From an uncultured Oscillospiraceae bacterium (GTDB lineage: Bacteria > Bacillota > Clostridia > Oscillospirales > Oscillospiraceae), in contig CALWWW010000024.1 in NCBI GenBank assembly GCA_944385365.1, forward strand, positions 1-36,239: DNA of 36,239 nt, read 5' to 3'. Under the pieces are notes generated by a model. The model did no database searches and was not told the origin of the DNA. It was given only the letters and a program-made list of their open reading frames with translations. Shown one piece after another: positions 16,759-25,710 of this stretch (positions are counted from its first letter, which is position 1; each line of letters begins with the position of its first letter). Both the position numbers and the translations under genes were made by a program.

Positions 16759-19026
16759 ATGTTTCAACTGGGAACTTTATCAAAACTTAACGACTTTTTA
16801 ACACCGCTTTCCCAACGGCGGGAGCCGTGCGTCTATTTTGTACGGGTGGAAGGATTTACCGAGGACCTGCCCGACGGCGTCAAGGAATTTTATCAGGAAG
16901 CCCGCCGGAACGGCGTCATCATCGACGGGCGCATTCCTAATCCCACGCCGGAAAATCTCGCATACTTTCAGGAGATGCTGGGGAGCGGATTTCAGCGGAA
17001 CCGGCCGTTTATGGATGACCAGCTGCGCCGGTGGCTGCCCCGGCTGTCTCCGGCCCAGCGGGGGAATATTGTTGTGTCCATGGACGCCATGCTGGAGACT
17101 CTGGCCCGTCAGGGCAAAAACGAGAACATGCTCCACAACGCCTATGTCAAATACCTCTGCTGGCTGTACTTTAAATTTGAACGGATTTTAGCGGCGCTGG
17201 GTCAGGACCGGCTGCCTAAAATCCTCTACGACGGCGCGGTAAGCGCCTACGAATTGCAGCTGCTGACCATTCTGGCCGGAGCCGGTGCAGACATCCTGAT
17301 GATCTGCCGGGATGGAGAGCAGTACCGCCGGGCGGACCCTACAGACCAGTGCTCCACCCGGCTGCCCCAGACCAATCCCGCCCCGTTTCCCGATTGGTTT
17401 ACGCTGAAATGGGTGCAGAAAGAACTGGAACAGGCGTGGAACCGCCAGCGGCTGTACGGTACGTTGCCCACGCTCCAGCCGTGTACCAACGCTTGGATGC
17501 GGTCGCCCGCCCTGCGGGAGGTGCTGACAGCGCCGCCTGCCCGGGGAGACGACGCCCATCTCTTTTACAACGCCTTTCTCTTGCAGCACGGTGTGGAGGA
17601 CCGGTTGCTGTTTTCCAATGATCTCTTTGGATTCTATCAGGAATTGGAGCGGTCCGGCCGCCCCATCTGTCTGGTGGACCAGGCCCTCCCGTCCCCCACG
17701 CCGGAGGAAATCGCCGCCATCCGGCGGCAGAACTATACGACGCTGGACCAGATGATTCTGGGCCTTTCTCAAAACATCCGCTATTCTTCCCAGGCAGAAT
17801 TGCAGCGGCTCATGGTCAAGGGCTTTGTGGACCTGCTCCTGGAGGAGGGACAGGCCCCGGACGCGTCGTTGCTGAAGCTGACCAACCGGGCGGTGTATCT
17901 GCTGGTCTGGCTGAAACGGTATCAACCGACGCTGTTCCCCGCATGGACGATGGGACAGGTGCCCGTGTTCCTGCTGTTCGGCAACTGCGGCAGCCGGAAC
18001 GAAGCGCTGTTTCTGCGGCTGTTGGCCCGGCTGCCGGTGGATGTGCTGGTATTGGTGCCCAACCGGGCCGCGGTGCCGGTGCTGGAAGACCCGGCCTTGC
18101 TGCGGCTGACCTATGATGACTCGCTGCCCATGGAGACGTTCCCCACGGCCTCCTCCCAGCGGCGGGTGGCAACCGCCGCCTATCAGGCGGAGCGGGACCT
18201 GGATTCCATCATGTACCAGGACTCCGGCATGTACCGCAATCAGCAGTACACCAGGGCCGAGGCCGTCACCCTCCAGACCATGTACGAGGAAATCGCCCTG
18301 CTGTGGGACCAGGAACTCAAATATCGCCCCTCTTTTGCGGTGTCCGGTGACCGGGTGACGGTGCCGGTGCTGCTGGAAAAGGTGTGCGGCGTCAAGGACG
18401 GGGACGTCCGGCGGTATTGGAGCGAGATTAAAAAGCTCCTGACCCCCGACACGGTCCTGGTGGACCGGTTCCCGTGGCTGTCTCCCACCGATGAAAACCC
18501 CATCAAGCCCTATGTGACCCAATTCCTGAAAAACGGCAAGCTGCTGCGGGACAAAATCCGGAACCATAAGGCGTATCCCTACGGGATTCTGCGGAAGGAG
18601 ATGCAGGAGTTCCTGCTGGATCAGGTCCAGTGCTTATTGGACCAAAAGATTATTGCCGGTACCTGGCAGAACGGAACCGAATATACGGTGCTGTCCACGG
18701 CGCTGAATCTGCCCAAGCCGGTCCTGCGCATGGTGCAGAAGTTCGACTTTACCAAAAAGAACCCCAAGCTCCTGCTGATCAATCCCACGGAGCGGGTGCT
18801 GAATCTGGAGGAGAGCATTGTGGTGGCGCTGCTGAACCGCATGGGCTTCGACGTGCTGCTGTTTATCCCCACAGGCTTTGAGTGCGTGGAAAAATTTTTC
18901 CCGCCGGACTATATCCATGAGCAGCAGATTGGCGAATACGTCTATGATTTGACGGTGCCCAATTTTGCCGCTGTTTCCACCCAGCAACCGAGTATCAACC
19001 CCCTGAGAAAACTGTTTGGAAGGTGA
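16759..19026 (+). CDS. YceG-like protein of the Ter stress cluster
   Basis: The 755-residue protein matches the YceG family that lies beside TerD and TelA genes in Bacillus and many other bacteria. It has two or three copies of a helix-strand unit: VKYLCWLYFKFERILAALGQ leading to ILYDGAVSAYELQLLTILAG, then AVYLLVWLKRYQPTLFPAWT leading to VFLLFGNCGSRNEALFLRLL, and a C-terminal version LLLINPTERVLNLEESIVVA. The unit looks like a Rossmann-type fold; its biochemical role is unknown. No signal peptide or membrane span is seen. I prefer ATG 16759 because TAGGG lies 5 nt before it; ATG 16738 or TTG 16732 would add 7-9 residues. It heads the rightward operon, 7 nt before telA. A related half-length domain is fused to a protease later in the cluster. 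Confidence 0.85.
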   Translation: MFQLGTLSKLNDFLTPLSQRREPCVYFVRVEGFTEDLPDGVKEFYQEARRNGVIIDGRIPNPTPENLAYFQEMLGSGFQRNRPFMDDQLRRWLPRLSPAQRGNIVVSMDAMLETLARQGKNENMLHNAYVKYLCWLYFKFERILAALGQDRLPKILYDGAVSAYELQLLTILAGAGADILMICRDGEQYRRADPTDQCSTRLPQTNPAPFPDWFTLKWVQKELEQAWNRQRLYGTLPTLQPCTNAWMRSPALREVLTAPPARGDDAHLFYNAFLLQHGVEDRLLFSNDLFGFYQELERSGRPICLVDQALPSPTPEEIAAIRRQNYTTLDQMILGLSQNIRYSSQAELQRLMVKGFVDLLLEEGQAPDASLLKLTNRAVYLLVWLKRYQPTLFPAWTMGQVPVFLLFGNCGSRNEALFLRLLARLPVDVLVLVPNRAAVPVLEDPALLRLTYDDSLPMETFPTASSQRRVATAAYQAERDLDSIMYQDSGMYRNQQYTRAEAVTLQTMYEEIALLWDQELKYRPSFAVSGDRVTVPVLLEKVCGVKDGDVRRYWSEIKKLLTPDTVLVDRFPWLSPTDENPIKPYVTQFLKNGKLLRDKIRNHKAYPYGILRKEMQEFLLDQVQCLLDQKIIAGTWQNGTEYTVLSTALNLPKPVLRMVQKFDFTKKNPKLLLINPTERVLNLEESIVVALLNRMGFDVLLFIPTGFECVEKFFPPDYIHEQQIGEYVYDLTVPNFAAVSTQQPSINPLRKLFGR

Positions 19027-19033
19027 GGATTCT

Positions 19034-20182
19034 ATGGCATTGGATTTCAACAGACCCGGAGCGTCCGGTTCCGCAGCGGAACCCGCAGCCGTGCCGGCTG
19101 TGCAGGAAGAGACATACCAGAAATACGACATTGTGGCCGACCGGCAGCAGATGAACCAGCAGCTGACCAATTCGCCGGAGGTGGACCGTCTGGCCAGCCA
19201 GATTGAGGTTTACAACCTGGAGACCATTGTATCCTTCGGCGCCGAGGCGGCGGAGGAGATTTCCAAGTGCTCCGACGTGGTCCTCAACAGCATGAACCTG
19301 TCGCAGCTGGACGAGTCCAGCGCCATGCTGACCACCCTGGCCAAGATCATGGACAAGTTCGACATTGAGGAAATCAAGGAAAATCCCGGTTTTCTCAACA
19401 AATTGTTCGGCAACCTCCGCAAGCAGTTGGACAAGATTCTGGCCAAATACCACACCATGGGTGAGGAAGTGGACAAAATCTATGTGCAGCTCAAGCAGTA
19501 TGAATCGGAGATCAAGCAGTCCAACCGGAAGCTGGAGGATATGTTCCAGGCCAACGTGACCTATTACCATGAGCTGGTGAAATACATTCTGGCCGGTGAG
19601 CAGGGCTGCCGGGAGATCGAGGCGTATATCGCCCAGCGGCAGGCCGATATGGAGGCCACCGGCGACAACTCCATCCAGTTTGAATTGACCTCGCTGAATC
19701 AGGCATTGATGATGCTGGAGCAGCGAACCCAGGACCTGCGCACGGCGGAAAATGTGGCCATGCAGGCTATCCCCATGATCAAAACCATGCAGTTCAGCAA
19801 TATGAATCTGGTGCGTAAGATCAATTCGGCGTTTATCATCACCCTGCCGGTGTTCAAGCAGGCATTGACCCAGGCCATCATGCTCAAGCGCCAGCGGCTG
19901 CAGGCCGAGGCCATGGCGGCCCTGGATGAAAAGACCAATGAAATGCTCATCCGCAACGCCCAGAATACGGCGGAACAGGCGAAGATGACGGCCCGGCTGG
20001 CTTCCGGCAGCTCCATTAAAATCGAGACGCTGGAAAAGACGTGGCAGACCATCGTCTCCGGCATCGACGAGACCAATCAGATTCAGGAGAACGCCCGCAA
20101 ACAGCGGATTGAGGACCAGAGACGGCTGGAAACCATCAAAGCCGATTTCAACAGACGCTATCACATGCCCAATCAGCACTGA
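19034..20182 (+). CDS. telA: Toxic anion resistance protein, TelA family
   Basis: The 382-residue, largely alpha-helical protein carries the TelA hallmarks: FLNKLFGNLRKQLDKILAKY in the first half, LEDMFQANVTYYHELVKYIL in the middle, and TLPVFKQALTQAIMLKRQRL towards the end. The long heptad-like helices point to coiled-coil assembly. TelA/YceH proteins are linked to resistance to tellurite, some bacteriocins and envelope stress; the mechanism is not settled. GTGAGGA lies before ATG 19034, so the shorter start is preferred over the in-frame codon at 19016. It sits between the YceG-like and first TerD genes, as in Bacillus yce loci. Confidence 0.93.
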   Translation: MALDFNRPGASGSAAEPAAVPAVQEETYQKYDIVADRQQMNQQLTNSPEVDRLASQIEVYNLETIVSFGAEAAEEISKCSDVVLNSMNLSQLDESSAMLTTLAKIMDKFDIEEIKENPGFLNKLFGNLRKQLDKILAKYHTMGEEVDKIYVQLKQYESEIKQSNRKLEDMFQANVTYYHELVKYILAGEQGCREIEAYIAQRQADMEATGDNSIQFELTSLNQALMMLEQRTQDLRTAENVAMQAIPMIKTMQFSNMNLVRKINSAFIITLPVFKQALTQAIMLKRQRLQAEAMAALDEKTNEMLIRNAQNTAEQAKMTARLASGSSIKIETLEKTWQTIVSGIDETNQIQENARKQRIEDQRRLETIKADFNRRYHMPNQH

Positions 20183-20233
20183 ATTTAGCTGCATAGATAT
20201 TGTGTGCCAATCATCAGAAGGAGGAATTTTGCT

Positions 20234-20815
20234 ATGCCCATCAATCTGACAAAGGGACAAAAAGTAGATCTGACCAAGGGAAACCCCAGTTTGACGAAAA
20301 TCGTCGTGGGCCTGGGCTGGGATGTCAACGCCTTTGACTCCGGCGCGGCCTTTGACCTGGACGCCGCGGCGTTCATGGTCGGCGGCAACGGCAAGTGCCC
20401 CACGGAAAAGGAATTTGTGTTCTATGGCAACCTGGAGCATACCAGCGGCAGCGTGAAGCACATGGGCGACAACCTGACCGGCGAGGGCGACGGCGACGAC
20501 GAGCAGATCGTCGTGGACCTGAGCAAGGTGCCTGCCAATGTGGAGCGGATTGCCTTTACGGTCACCATCTACGACGCCGAGAGCCGTCACCAGAACTTCG
20601 GCCAGGTTTCCAACGCCTACATCCATATTCAGGACCTGGTCGGCGGTGCGGACCTGATCCGCTACGATCTGGGCGAGGACTTCTCCATTGAGACGGCCAT
20701 TGTGGTCGGTGAGCTGTACCGGCACAACGGCGAGTGGAAGTTCAACGCCATCGGCAGCGGCTTCCAGGGCGGCCTGGCGGCTTTGTGCGGCCATTACGGC
20801 ATTGAAGTGGCATAA
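20234..20815 (+). CDS. terD: TerD family calcium-binding stress protein, copy 1
   Basis: The 193-residue protein has the typical TerD opening ([26 protein letters not shown]), the acidic site FDLDAAAFM and the conserved [20 protein letters not shown] calcium-binding loop, ending [19 protein letters not shown]. TerD proteins bind calcium through these aspartates and take part in tellurite, phage and envelope stress responses. AAGGAGGAA precedes ATG 20234; the in-frame start at 20204 has none. Its C-terminal third is nearly identical to that of copy 2, including a shared 40-base block, which suggests recent duplication or gene conversion. Confidence 0.95.
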   Translation: MPINLTKGQKVDLTKGNPSLTKIVVGLGWDVNAFDSGAAFDLDAAAFMVGGNGKCPTEKEFVFYGNLEHTSGSVKHMGDNLTGEGDGDDEQIVVDLSKVPANVERIAFTVTIYDAESRHQNFGQVSNAYIHIQDLVGGADLIRYDLGEDFSIETAIVVGELYRHNGEWKFNAIGSGFQGGLAALCGHYGIEVA

Positions 20816-20869
20816 ACAATCCAACAATGTTCCATAAAATATTCTAACAGTGTAGGGAGGAGACAGTAT

Positions 20870-21451
20870 ATGCCTGTCAGTCTGAAAAAGGGTCAGAAGG
20901 TTAGCTTGACCAAGGAAAATCCGGGCCTGTCCAAGGTGGTTGTCGGTCTGGGCTGGGACGTGAACGCCTTTGATACCGGCGGAACGTTCGATCTGGATAC
21001 GGCGGCGTTCCTGCTGGGGGATTCCGGCAAGACCACCCGCAGCGAGGATTTCATTTTCTACGGCAACCTGAAGCACCCCTCCGGCAGCGTGGAGCATCTG
21101 GGCGACAACCTGACCGGCGAGGGCGCCGGTGACGACGAGCAGATCAAGATCGATCTGACCAAGGTGCCCGAAACCATTTCCCGCATCGCCTTCACGGTCA
21201 CTATTTACGAGGCCGAGGAGCGGCGGCAGAATTTCGGACAGGTGAGCAACGCCTTTATCCGCATTTTCGACGAGGTTTCCGGCCAGGAGCTGCTGCGGTA
21301 CGATCTGGGCGAGGACTTCTCCATTGAGACGGCGGCCGTCTTCGGCGAGCTGTACAAGCACAACGGCGAGTGGAAGTTCAACGCCATCGGCAGCGGCTAC
21401 CAGGGCGGTCTGGCTGCTCTGTGCGCCAACTACGGCGTGGACGTGGAGTAA
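20870..21451 (+). CDS. terD: TerD family calcium-binding stress protein, copy 2
   Basis: This 193-residue paralogue opens [15 protein letters not shown] and keeps [22 protein letters not shown] and [20 protein letters not shown], so the calcium-site acidic residues are all present. It ends [19 protein letters not shown], as copy 1 does. The 54-base gap from copy 1 is AT-rich with GGGAGGAG before the start; no clear separate promoter. The three tandem copies probably form hetero-assemblies, which is inferred from the usual presence of several TerD paralogues in such operons. Confidence 0.95.
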   Translation: MPVSLKKGQKVSLTKENPGLSKVVVGLGWDVNAFDTGGTFDLDTAAFLLGDSGKTTRSEDFIFYGNLKHPSGSVEHLGDNLTGEGAGDDEQIKIDLTKVPETISRIAFTVTIYEAEERRQNFGQVSNAFIRIFDEVSGQELLRYDLGEDFSIETAAVFGELYKHNGEWKFNAIGSGYQGGLAALCANYGVDVE

Positions 21452-21549
21452 ACACAAACACAAAACATGGATACCGGGCGGCCCTGTAATCTGCCCGACC
21501 GGCGGCAAAGGACGCCGGACATGCAAAGGAAATGAAGGAGGAATCCGTA

Positions 21550-22155
21550 ATGTCGATCAGTTTGCAAAAGGGTCAGAAAGTCAGCCTTTCCAAGGAGGGC
21601 CGCGAGGGTTTGAACCGTGTGGTCGTCGGTCTGGGCTGGGATGAAGCCAAGAAGAAGGGCGGCCTGCTGGGCGGCCTGTTCTCCGGCGGCTCCAACCAGA
21701 ACATCGACTGCGACGCTTCGGCCATTATGCTGCGGGGCGGAAAGCTGCTGGACCGGAACGACATTATCTTTTTCGGCAACCTGACCCACGGTTCCCGGTC
21801 GGTGCAGCATTTGGGCGACAACCTGACCGGCGCCGGCGAAGGCGACGACGAGCAGATCATCATTGAGCTCAACAACGTCCCGGCGGAGTACGACCGCATT
21901 GTGTTTGTGGTCAACATCTACCAGGCTGTGGAGCGCCACCAGCACTTCGGCATGATTCAGAATGCGTTCATCCGCATTGTGGACGCCCGCAACAATCAGG
22001 AGCTGTGCCGGTACAACCTGTCGGAGAACCACGACAATATGACGGCCATGATTTTCGGCGAGGTCTACCGCCACAACGGCGAGTGGAAGTTCAACGCCGT
22101 CGGACAGGCCACCCAGGACCCCGGTCTGGGCCAGCTCTGCGCCAGATTTACCTAA
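21550..22155 (+). CDS. TerD family protein, divergent copy 3 with a glycine-rich insert
   Basis: The 201-residue product opens MSISLQKGQKVSLSKEG and keeps GLGWD, but there follows an extra basic, glycine-rich loop (EAKKKGGLLGGLFSGGSNQN) before the acidic site IDCDASAIML. The loop LTGAGEGDDEQIIIELNNVP is kept. The C-terminus ([20 protein letters not shown]) follows a different TerD subgroup from copies 1 and 2, so this is an older paralogue and not a recent duplicate. AAGGAGGAA precedes ATG 21550. Its TAA stop is part of the CTAA target-site copy at the left edge of the MITE-like element. Confidence 0.92.
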   Translation: MSISLQKGQKVSLSKEGREGLNRVVVGLGWDEAKKKGGLLGGLFSGGSNQNIDCDASAIMLRGGKLLDRNDIIFFGNLTHGSRSVQHLGDNLTGAGEGDDEQIIIELNNVPAEYDRIVFVVNIYQAVERHQHFGMIQNAFIRIVDARNNQELCRYNLSENHDNMTAMIFGEVYRHNGEWKFNAVGQATQDPGLGQLCARFT

Positions 22156-22310
22156 GGCAACGCCGCACAATTATGCCTTCGGCCCTTTTGGCCCAACTGT
22201 GCAGTTTGAAAATCTTGAAATACATCCAGTATTCCTGCAATTTTCAAACTTTCATTTGGTCTAAAATGGATCCCCCAGTTCTCTTGTCAAATTGTGCGGC
22301 GCTGCCCTAA
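22152..22310. mobile_element. MITE-like palindromic element with 17-bp inverted ends and CTAA duplication
   Basis: The ends are GGCAACGCCGCACAATT (22156-22172) and its inverted copy AATTGTGCGGCGCTGCC (22290-22306), with one mismatch. Each is bounded by CTAA (22152-22155 and 22307-22310), a likely target-site duplication. The 151-bp interior has another inverted repeat (GTTTGAAAAT near 22206 and ATTTTCAAAC near 22240), so the RNA could fold into a long hairpin. There is no coding potential. The left duplication includes the TAA stop of the third TerD gene. It may act as a transcription attenuator between the terD genes and the P-type ATPase gene. A helper transposase is not visible here. Confidence 0.75.
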
Positions 22311-22392
22311 TATCCATAAGAATCCAATCATTGGCAAAGAGGAGCGAATGATACCATTCCTCCTCTTTGCCGTCGTATCGAGGTGAATGCCC

Positions 22393-25047
22393 ATGCACTT
22401 TAACGGACTGAACCAATCCCAGGTGGAGGAATCGAGAAAGAAATACGGCAGCAACGTGATTCCCGATTCGGAACCCACCACCTTTTGGGCGGAATTCAAG
22501 GAGACCTTCAAGGACCCCATGATCCGCATTCTGCTGGCCATTGCGGCACTGATGATCGTCATGTTTGCCTTTGGCTACGCGGATATCTACGAACCGGCCG
22601 GTACCATTGTGGCGGTGCTGATTGTGGCCTTTGTTTCGGCCAAAACCGGCGTGGCCAGTGATACCAAGTACCGCCAGCTGAAAGACAGCACCAAGAAAGA
22701 CCAATGTAAAGTCTACCGGGACGGCGTTGTGGTCGTCATCGATGTGGACGACGTGGTGGTCGGCGACAAGGTCCTGCTCCAGGCCGGTGACAAAATCCCG
22801 GCGGACGGCATCCTGATTGCCGGACATTTGAAGGTGGACAACTCCGCCCTCAACGGTGAGGCGGAGGAATGCCCCAAGTACGCGGCGGAAACGGAATTGC
22901 AGCTGGCCGATGAAATCACCGGCGACACCTTTGTGGACAAGCATTCCCTGTTCCGCGGCGCGGTGCTGTTCGACGGCGAAGGCGTCATGGATGTCCAGAA
23001 GGTGGGCCTTGCCACCATGATGGGCAAGATGGCCGAGGAGATGCAGGAGGACGAGCCCGATTCTCCCCTGAAGGTCAAGCTGGCCAAGCTGGCCGATATG
23101 ATCTCCCGCTTCGGCTATATCGGCGCCATTGTCATCGCCGTGCTCTACTTCGGCTACTTCATTCTCCAGGCCGGCGGCCCGGCGGCCTATTTCTCCATGG
23201 AAATGGCAGAGATCATCAAGGACGTGGTGGAAGCCGTATCCCTGGCCGTGGTTATCATCGTCTGCGCCGTGCCGGAGGGCCTGCCCCTGATGATCTCCCT
23301 GGTGCTGATGCAGAACACCAGCAAAATGCTGGACCACAATGTTCTGGTGCGCAAGGCCGTGGGTATCGAAACGGCCGGTTCCCTGAACATTCTGTTCAGC
23401 GATAAGACCGGCACCATCACCAAGGGCCATCTGGAGGTGGTGGAGTTCTTCACCGCCGACGGCACCGTGATTCCCCTGAATATGATGGCCGAACACAAGA
23501 ACATCCAGCAGCTGGTGAATCTGGCCATCGGCAAGAACTCCCAGTCCATGTTTGACGCGGAGGGCCGGGTCATCGGCGGCAACGCCACCGATCAGGCGCT
23601 GATGAAGTTCCTGGGGGCCGAAGCCTTCCATGCCATGGAAAACCAGTACACCGCCGATGCGTCCCAGAGCTTCAACTCCGCCAACAAGTTCAGCCAGGCC
23701 CATATCCGGGAGCTGGACAAGACGTTCTATAAGGGCGCGCCGGAACGGCTGCTGGCTGTGGCCACCCGCTGCCTGACGGCGGACGGCACCGAGCGTCCCA
23801 TCCACATGGAATCCCTCAACGCCAAGATCGACGAGCTGGCCAACAAGTCCATGCGTGTGCTGGCCTTCGGCTACTCCACCCAGGCGCTGTGCGAAAACCG
23901 CATCCAGGACGATACGGTCATCATCGGCTTTGTGGCCATCCGCGACGATGTCCGCCCCGAGGCACGGGAAGCCATTGCCGACGTGCAGAACGCCGGTATC
24001 CAGGTGGTTATGATCACCGGCGACCGGCTGGAAACGGCGGTGGCCATCGCCAAGGACGCCGGATTGCTCAAGTCCGACGACGACGTGGCGCTGACCTCTG
24101 CCATGCTCAATGAGATGAGCGATGAGGAAGTCAAGAAGATTATTCCCAGAATCCGCGTCATCGCCCGCGCCCTGCCCACGGATAAATCCCGTATGGTGCG
24201 GCTGTGCCAGGAGATGAATCTGGTGGTGGGTATGACCGGCGACGGCGTCAACGACTCCCCGGCATTGAAGCGGGCCGACGTGGGCTTTGCCATGGGCAGC
24301 GGCACCGAGGCGGCCAAGGAAGCCGGTAAGATCGTCATTCTGGACGACAACTTCAAGTCCATCAAGGACGCCATCTGGTATGGCCGTACCATCTACCATA
24401 ACATTCTCAAGTTCTGCAAGTTCCAGCTGGTCATCAATGTGGCCGCTGTGGTGGTCAGCGCCATCGCGCCGTTCTTCGGCGTGGAGGAGCCGCTGAAGGT
24501 GACGCACCTGCTGTTCGTCAACCTGGTCATGGACGGCCTGGGCGCCATCATGCTGGGCAACGAACCGGCCCAGAAGCGGTATATGACCGAAAAGCCCCGC
24601 CGCCGCGACGAGAGCATCGTCAGCAAGCCCATGATGGTGCAGATCGTCACCATGGGCCTGTGGCTGACTGTCCTCAGCTTTGTGTTCCTCAAGGCGCCGT
24701 TTGTGGACCAGTTCTTTGCCACAGAGGCACAGAAGCTGTCGGCCTACTTCGTGCTGTTCATCTGGAGCGCCCTGTTCAACGGCTTCAATGTCCGTGACGA
24801 CCGGTTCGGCATTTTCAAGGGCCTCAATGAAAACACCGGCTTTATGAAGGTATTTATTACCATCATTCTGGTGCAGGCCTTTATCGTCAATGCCGGGCTG
24901 ATTCCCATTCCGGTCTTCGGCGTGATCAGCAATATGTTCAGCTGCGTCCCCTTCTCTTTGACGGGATGGTGCGTTGTGGCGGTGTTTGCTGTGACCATGA
25001 TCCCTGTGGATATGCTCAGAAAGGTGATCACAGAAAAGCTGTCGTAA
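22393..25047 (+). CDS. Cation-transporting P-type ATPase, probably calcium efflux
   Basis: The 884-residue protein has all P-type landmarks: the phosphorylation site SDKTGTITKG with Asp337, the A-domain DNSALNGEAEE (TGE-type motif replaced by NGEAEE), PEGLPL in the fourth helix near residue 295 and TGDGVNDSPALKRADVGFAM near 615. PEGLPL and the overall order match Ca-type (P2) ATPases, so calcium export or uptake control fits the calcium-binding TerD proteins next door; the ion is inferred. GAGGTGA lies 6 nt before ATG 22393, so I prefer it to ATG 22387. It follows the MITE-like element and ends before a clear terminator. Confidence 0.92.
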   Translation: MHFNGLNQSQVEESRKKYGSNVIPDSEPTTFWAEFKETFKDPMIRILLAIAALMIVMFAFGYADIYEPAGTIVAVLIVAFVSAKTGVASDTKYRQLKDSTKKDQCKVYRDGVVVVIDVDDVVVGDKVLLQAGDKIPADGILIAGHLKVDNSALNGEAEECPKYAAETELQLADEITGDTFVDKHSLFRGAVLFDGEGVMDVQKVGLATMMGKMAEEMQEDEPDSPLKVKLAKLADMISRFGYIGAIVIAVLYFGYFILQAGGPAAYFSMEMAEIIKDVVEAVSLAVVIIVCAVPEGLPLMISLVLMQNTSKMLDHNVLVRKAVGIETAGSLNILFSDKTGTITKGHLEVVEFFTADGTVIPLNMMAEHKNIQQLVNLAIGKNSQSMFDAEGRVIGGNATDQALMKFLGAEAFHAMENQYTADASQSFNSANKFSQAHIRELDKTFYKGAPERLLAVATRCLTADGTERPIHMESLNAKIDELANKSMRVLAFGYSTQALCENRIQDDTVIIGFVAIRDDVRPEAREAIADVQNAGIQVVMITGDRLETAVAIAKDAGLLKSDDDVALTSAMLNEMSDEEVKKIIPRIRVIARALPTDKSRMVRLCQEMNLVVGMTGDGVNDSPALKRADVGFAMGSGTEAAKEAGKIVILDDNFKSIKDAIWYGRTIYHNILKFCKFQLVINVAAVVVSAIAPFFGVEEPLKVTHLLFVNLVMDGLGAIMLGNEPAQKRYMTEKPRRRDESIVSKPMMVQIVTMGLWLTVLSFVFLKAPFVDQFFATEAQKLSAYFVLFIWSALFNGFNVRDDRFGIFKGLNENTGFMKVFITIILVQAFIVNAGLIPIPVFGVISNMFSCVPFSLTGWCVVAVFAVTMIPVDMLRKVITEKLS

Positions 25048-25055
25048 GCAAAGCG

Positions 25056-25094
25056 AGAGGGTACGCCCGCCATTGGACGGGGTACCCTCTTTTT
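25056..25094 (+). terminator. Terminator-like hairpin after the P-type ATPase gene
   Basis: AGAGGGTAC (25056-25064) pairs with GTACCCTCT (25082-25090), followed by TTTT. The next gene starts only 26 bases later, so readthrough or partial termination is likely. Confidence 0.75.
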
Positions 25095-25119
25095 GACAGA
25101 AACAGAAAGGGAGAAGCGT

Positions 25120-25698
25120 ATGAAAAAGCTGGATTACAATTCGCCGGTGGTGCTGAGTTTGTTCTTCCTGTCTGCCGCCGCTCTGCTGCTGGGTAAGATC
25201 ACCAACGGCTGGACCACCCAGGCGCTGTTCAGCGTGTACCGGTCGTCTCCGCTCAATCCGCTGGCGTATGTGCGGCTGGTGGGCCATGTGCTGGGCCACG
25301 CCAACCTGGAGCATTTCCTGGGGAATATGCTCCTGCTGCTGGTCATCGGACCGCCGCTGGAGGAAAAGTACGGCAGCGGCCCCCTGGCCCTGGGCATCCT
25401 CGTCACGGCGGTGCTGTCCGGCGTTCTGCAAATCCTGCTGTTTCCCGGCGCAGCGCTGCTGGGGGCCAGCGGCATCGTATTTATGATGATCATGCTGGCG
25501 TCCCTGTCCGGCATGAAGAACGGCAAAATCCCTCTGACGCTGATTCTGGTGGCCCTGCTCTATCTGGGACAGGAAGTGTATTCCATGCTGTTCGTCCGGG
25601 ACAATGTGGCCAACCTGATGCATATTGTCGGCGGCGCCTGCGGCACGGTCTTCGGCTACGGCGTCACCCCCAAGCAGCGGCTCACCAAATCATTTTAA
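25120..25698 (+). CDS. Rhomboid family intramembrane serine protease
   Basis: The 192-residue membrane protein has the rhomboid pattern: HANLEHFLGNM (about 60-70) in the second helix, the serine in LLGASGIVF (Ser117) and the histidine in NLMHIVGGACG (His168), which would form the catalytic dyad. Six helices are predicted from hydrophobicity. It would cut membrane-spanning substrates. AAAGGGAG precedes ATG 25120. It lies 12 nt before the PRTase gene on the same strand, which makes it part of the ter operon rather than a bystander; a rhomboid is not a standard member of Ter clusters as I know them. Activity depends on confirming both residues line up in the fold. Confidence 0.85.
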   Translation: MKKLDYNSPVVLSLFFLSAAALLLGKITNGWTTQALFSVYRSSPLNPLAYVRLVGHVLGHANLEHFLGNMLLLLVIGPPLEEKYGSGPLALGILVTAVLSGVLQILLFPGAALLGASGIVFMMIMLASLSGMKNGKIPLTLILVALLYLGQEVYSMLFVRDNVANLMHIVGGACGTVFGYGVTPKQRLTKSF

Positions 25699-25710
25699 GG
25701 AAGCAATCAC

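Noticed and set aside
18995-21526. 843-codon antisense frame over telA and terD genes
   Set aside because: Shadow of three well-identified genes; its apparent internal repeats mirror the TerD duplication.
20234-22155. Direct repeats in the terD region as a CRISPR or transposon signature
   Set aside because: They are explained by homologous coding sequence of three TerD paralogues.
22261-25623. 1120-codon antisense frame over the P-type ATPase gene
   Set aside because: Same reverse-strand composition artefact; the plus-strand gene has every P-type ATPase motif.
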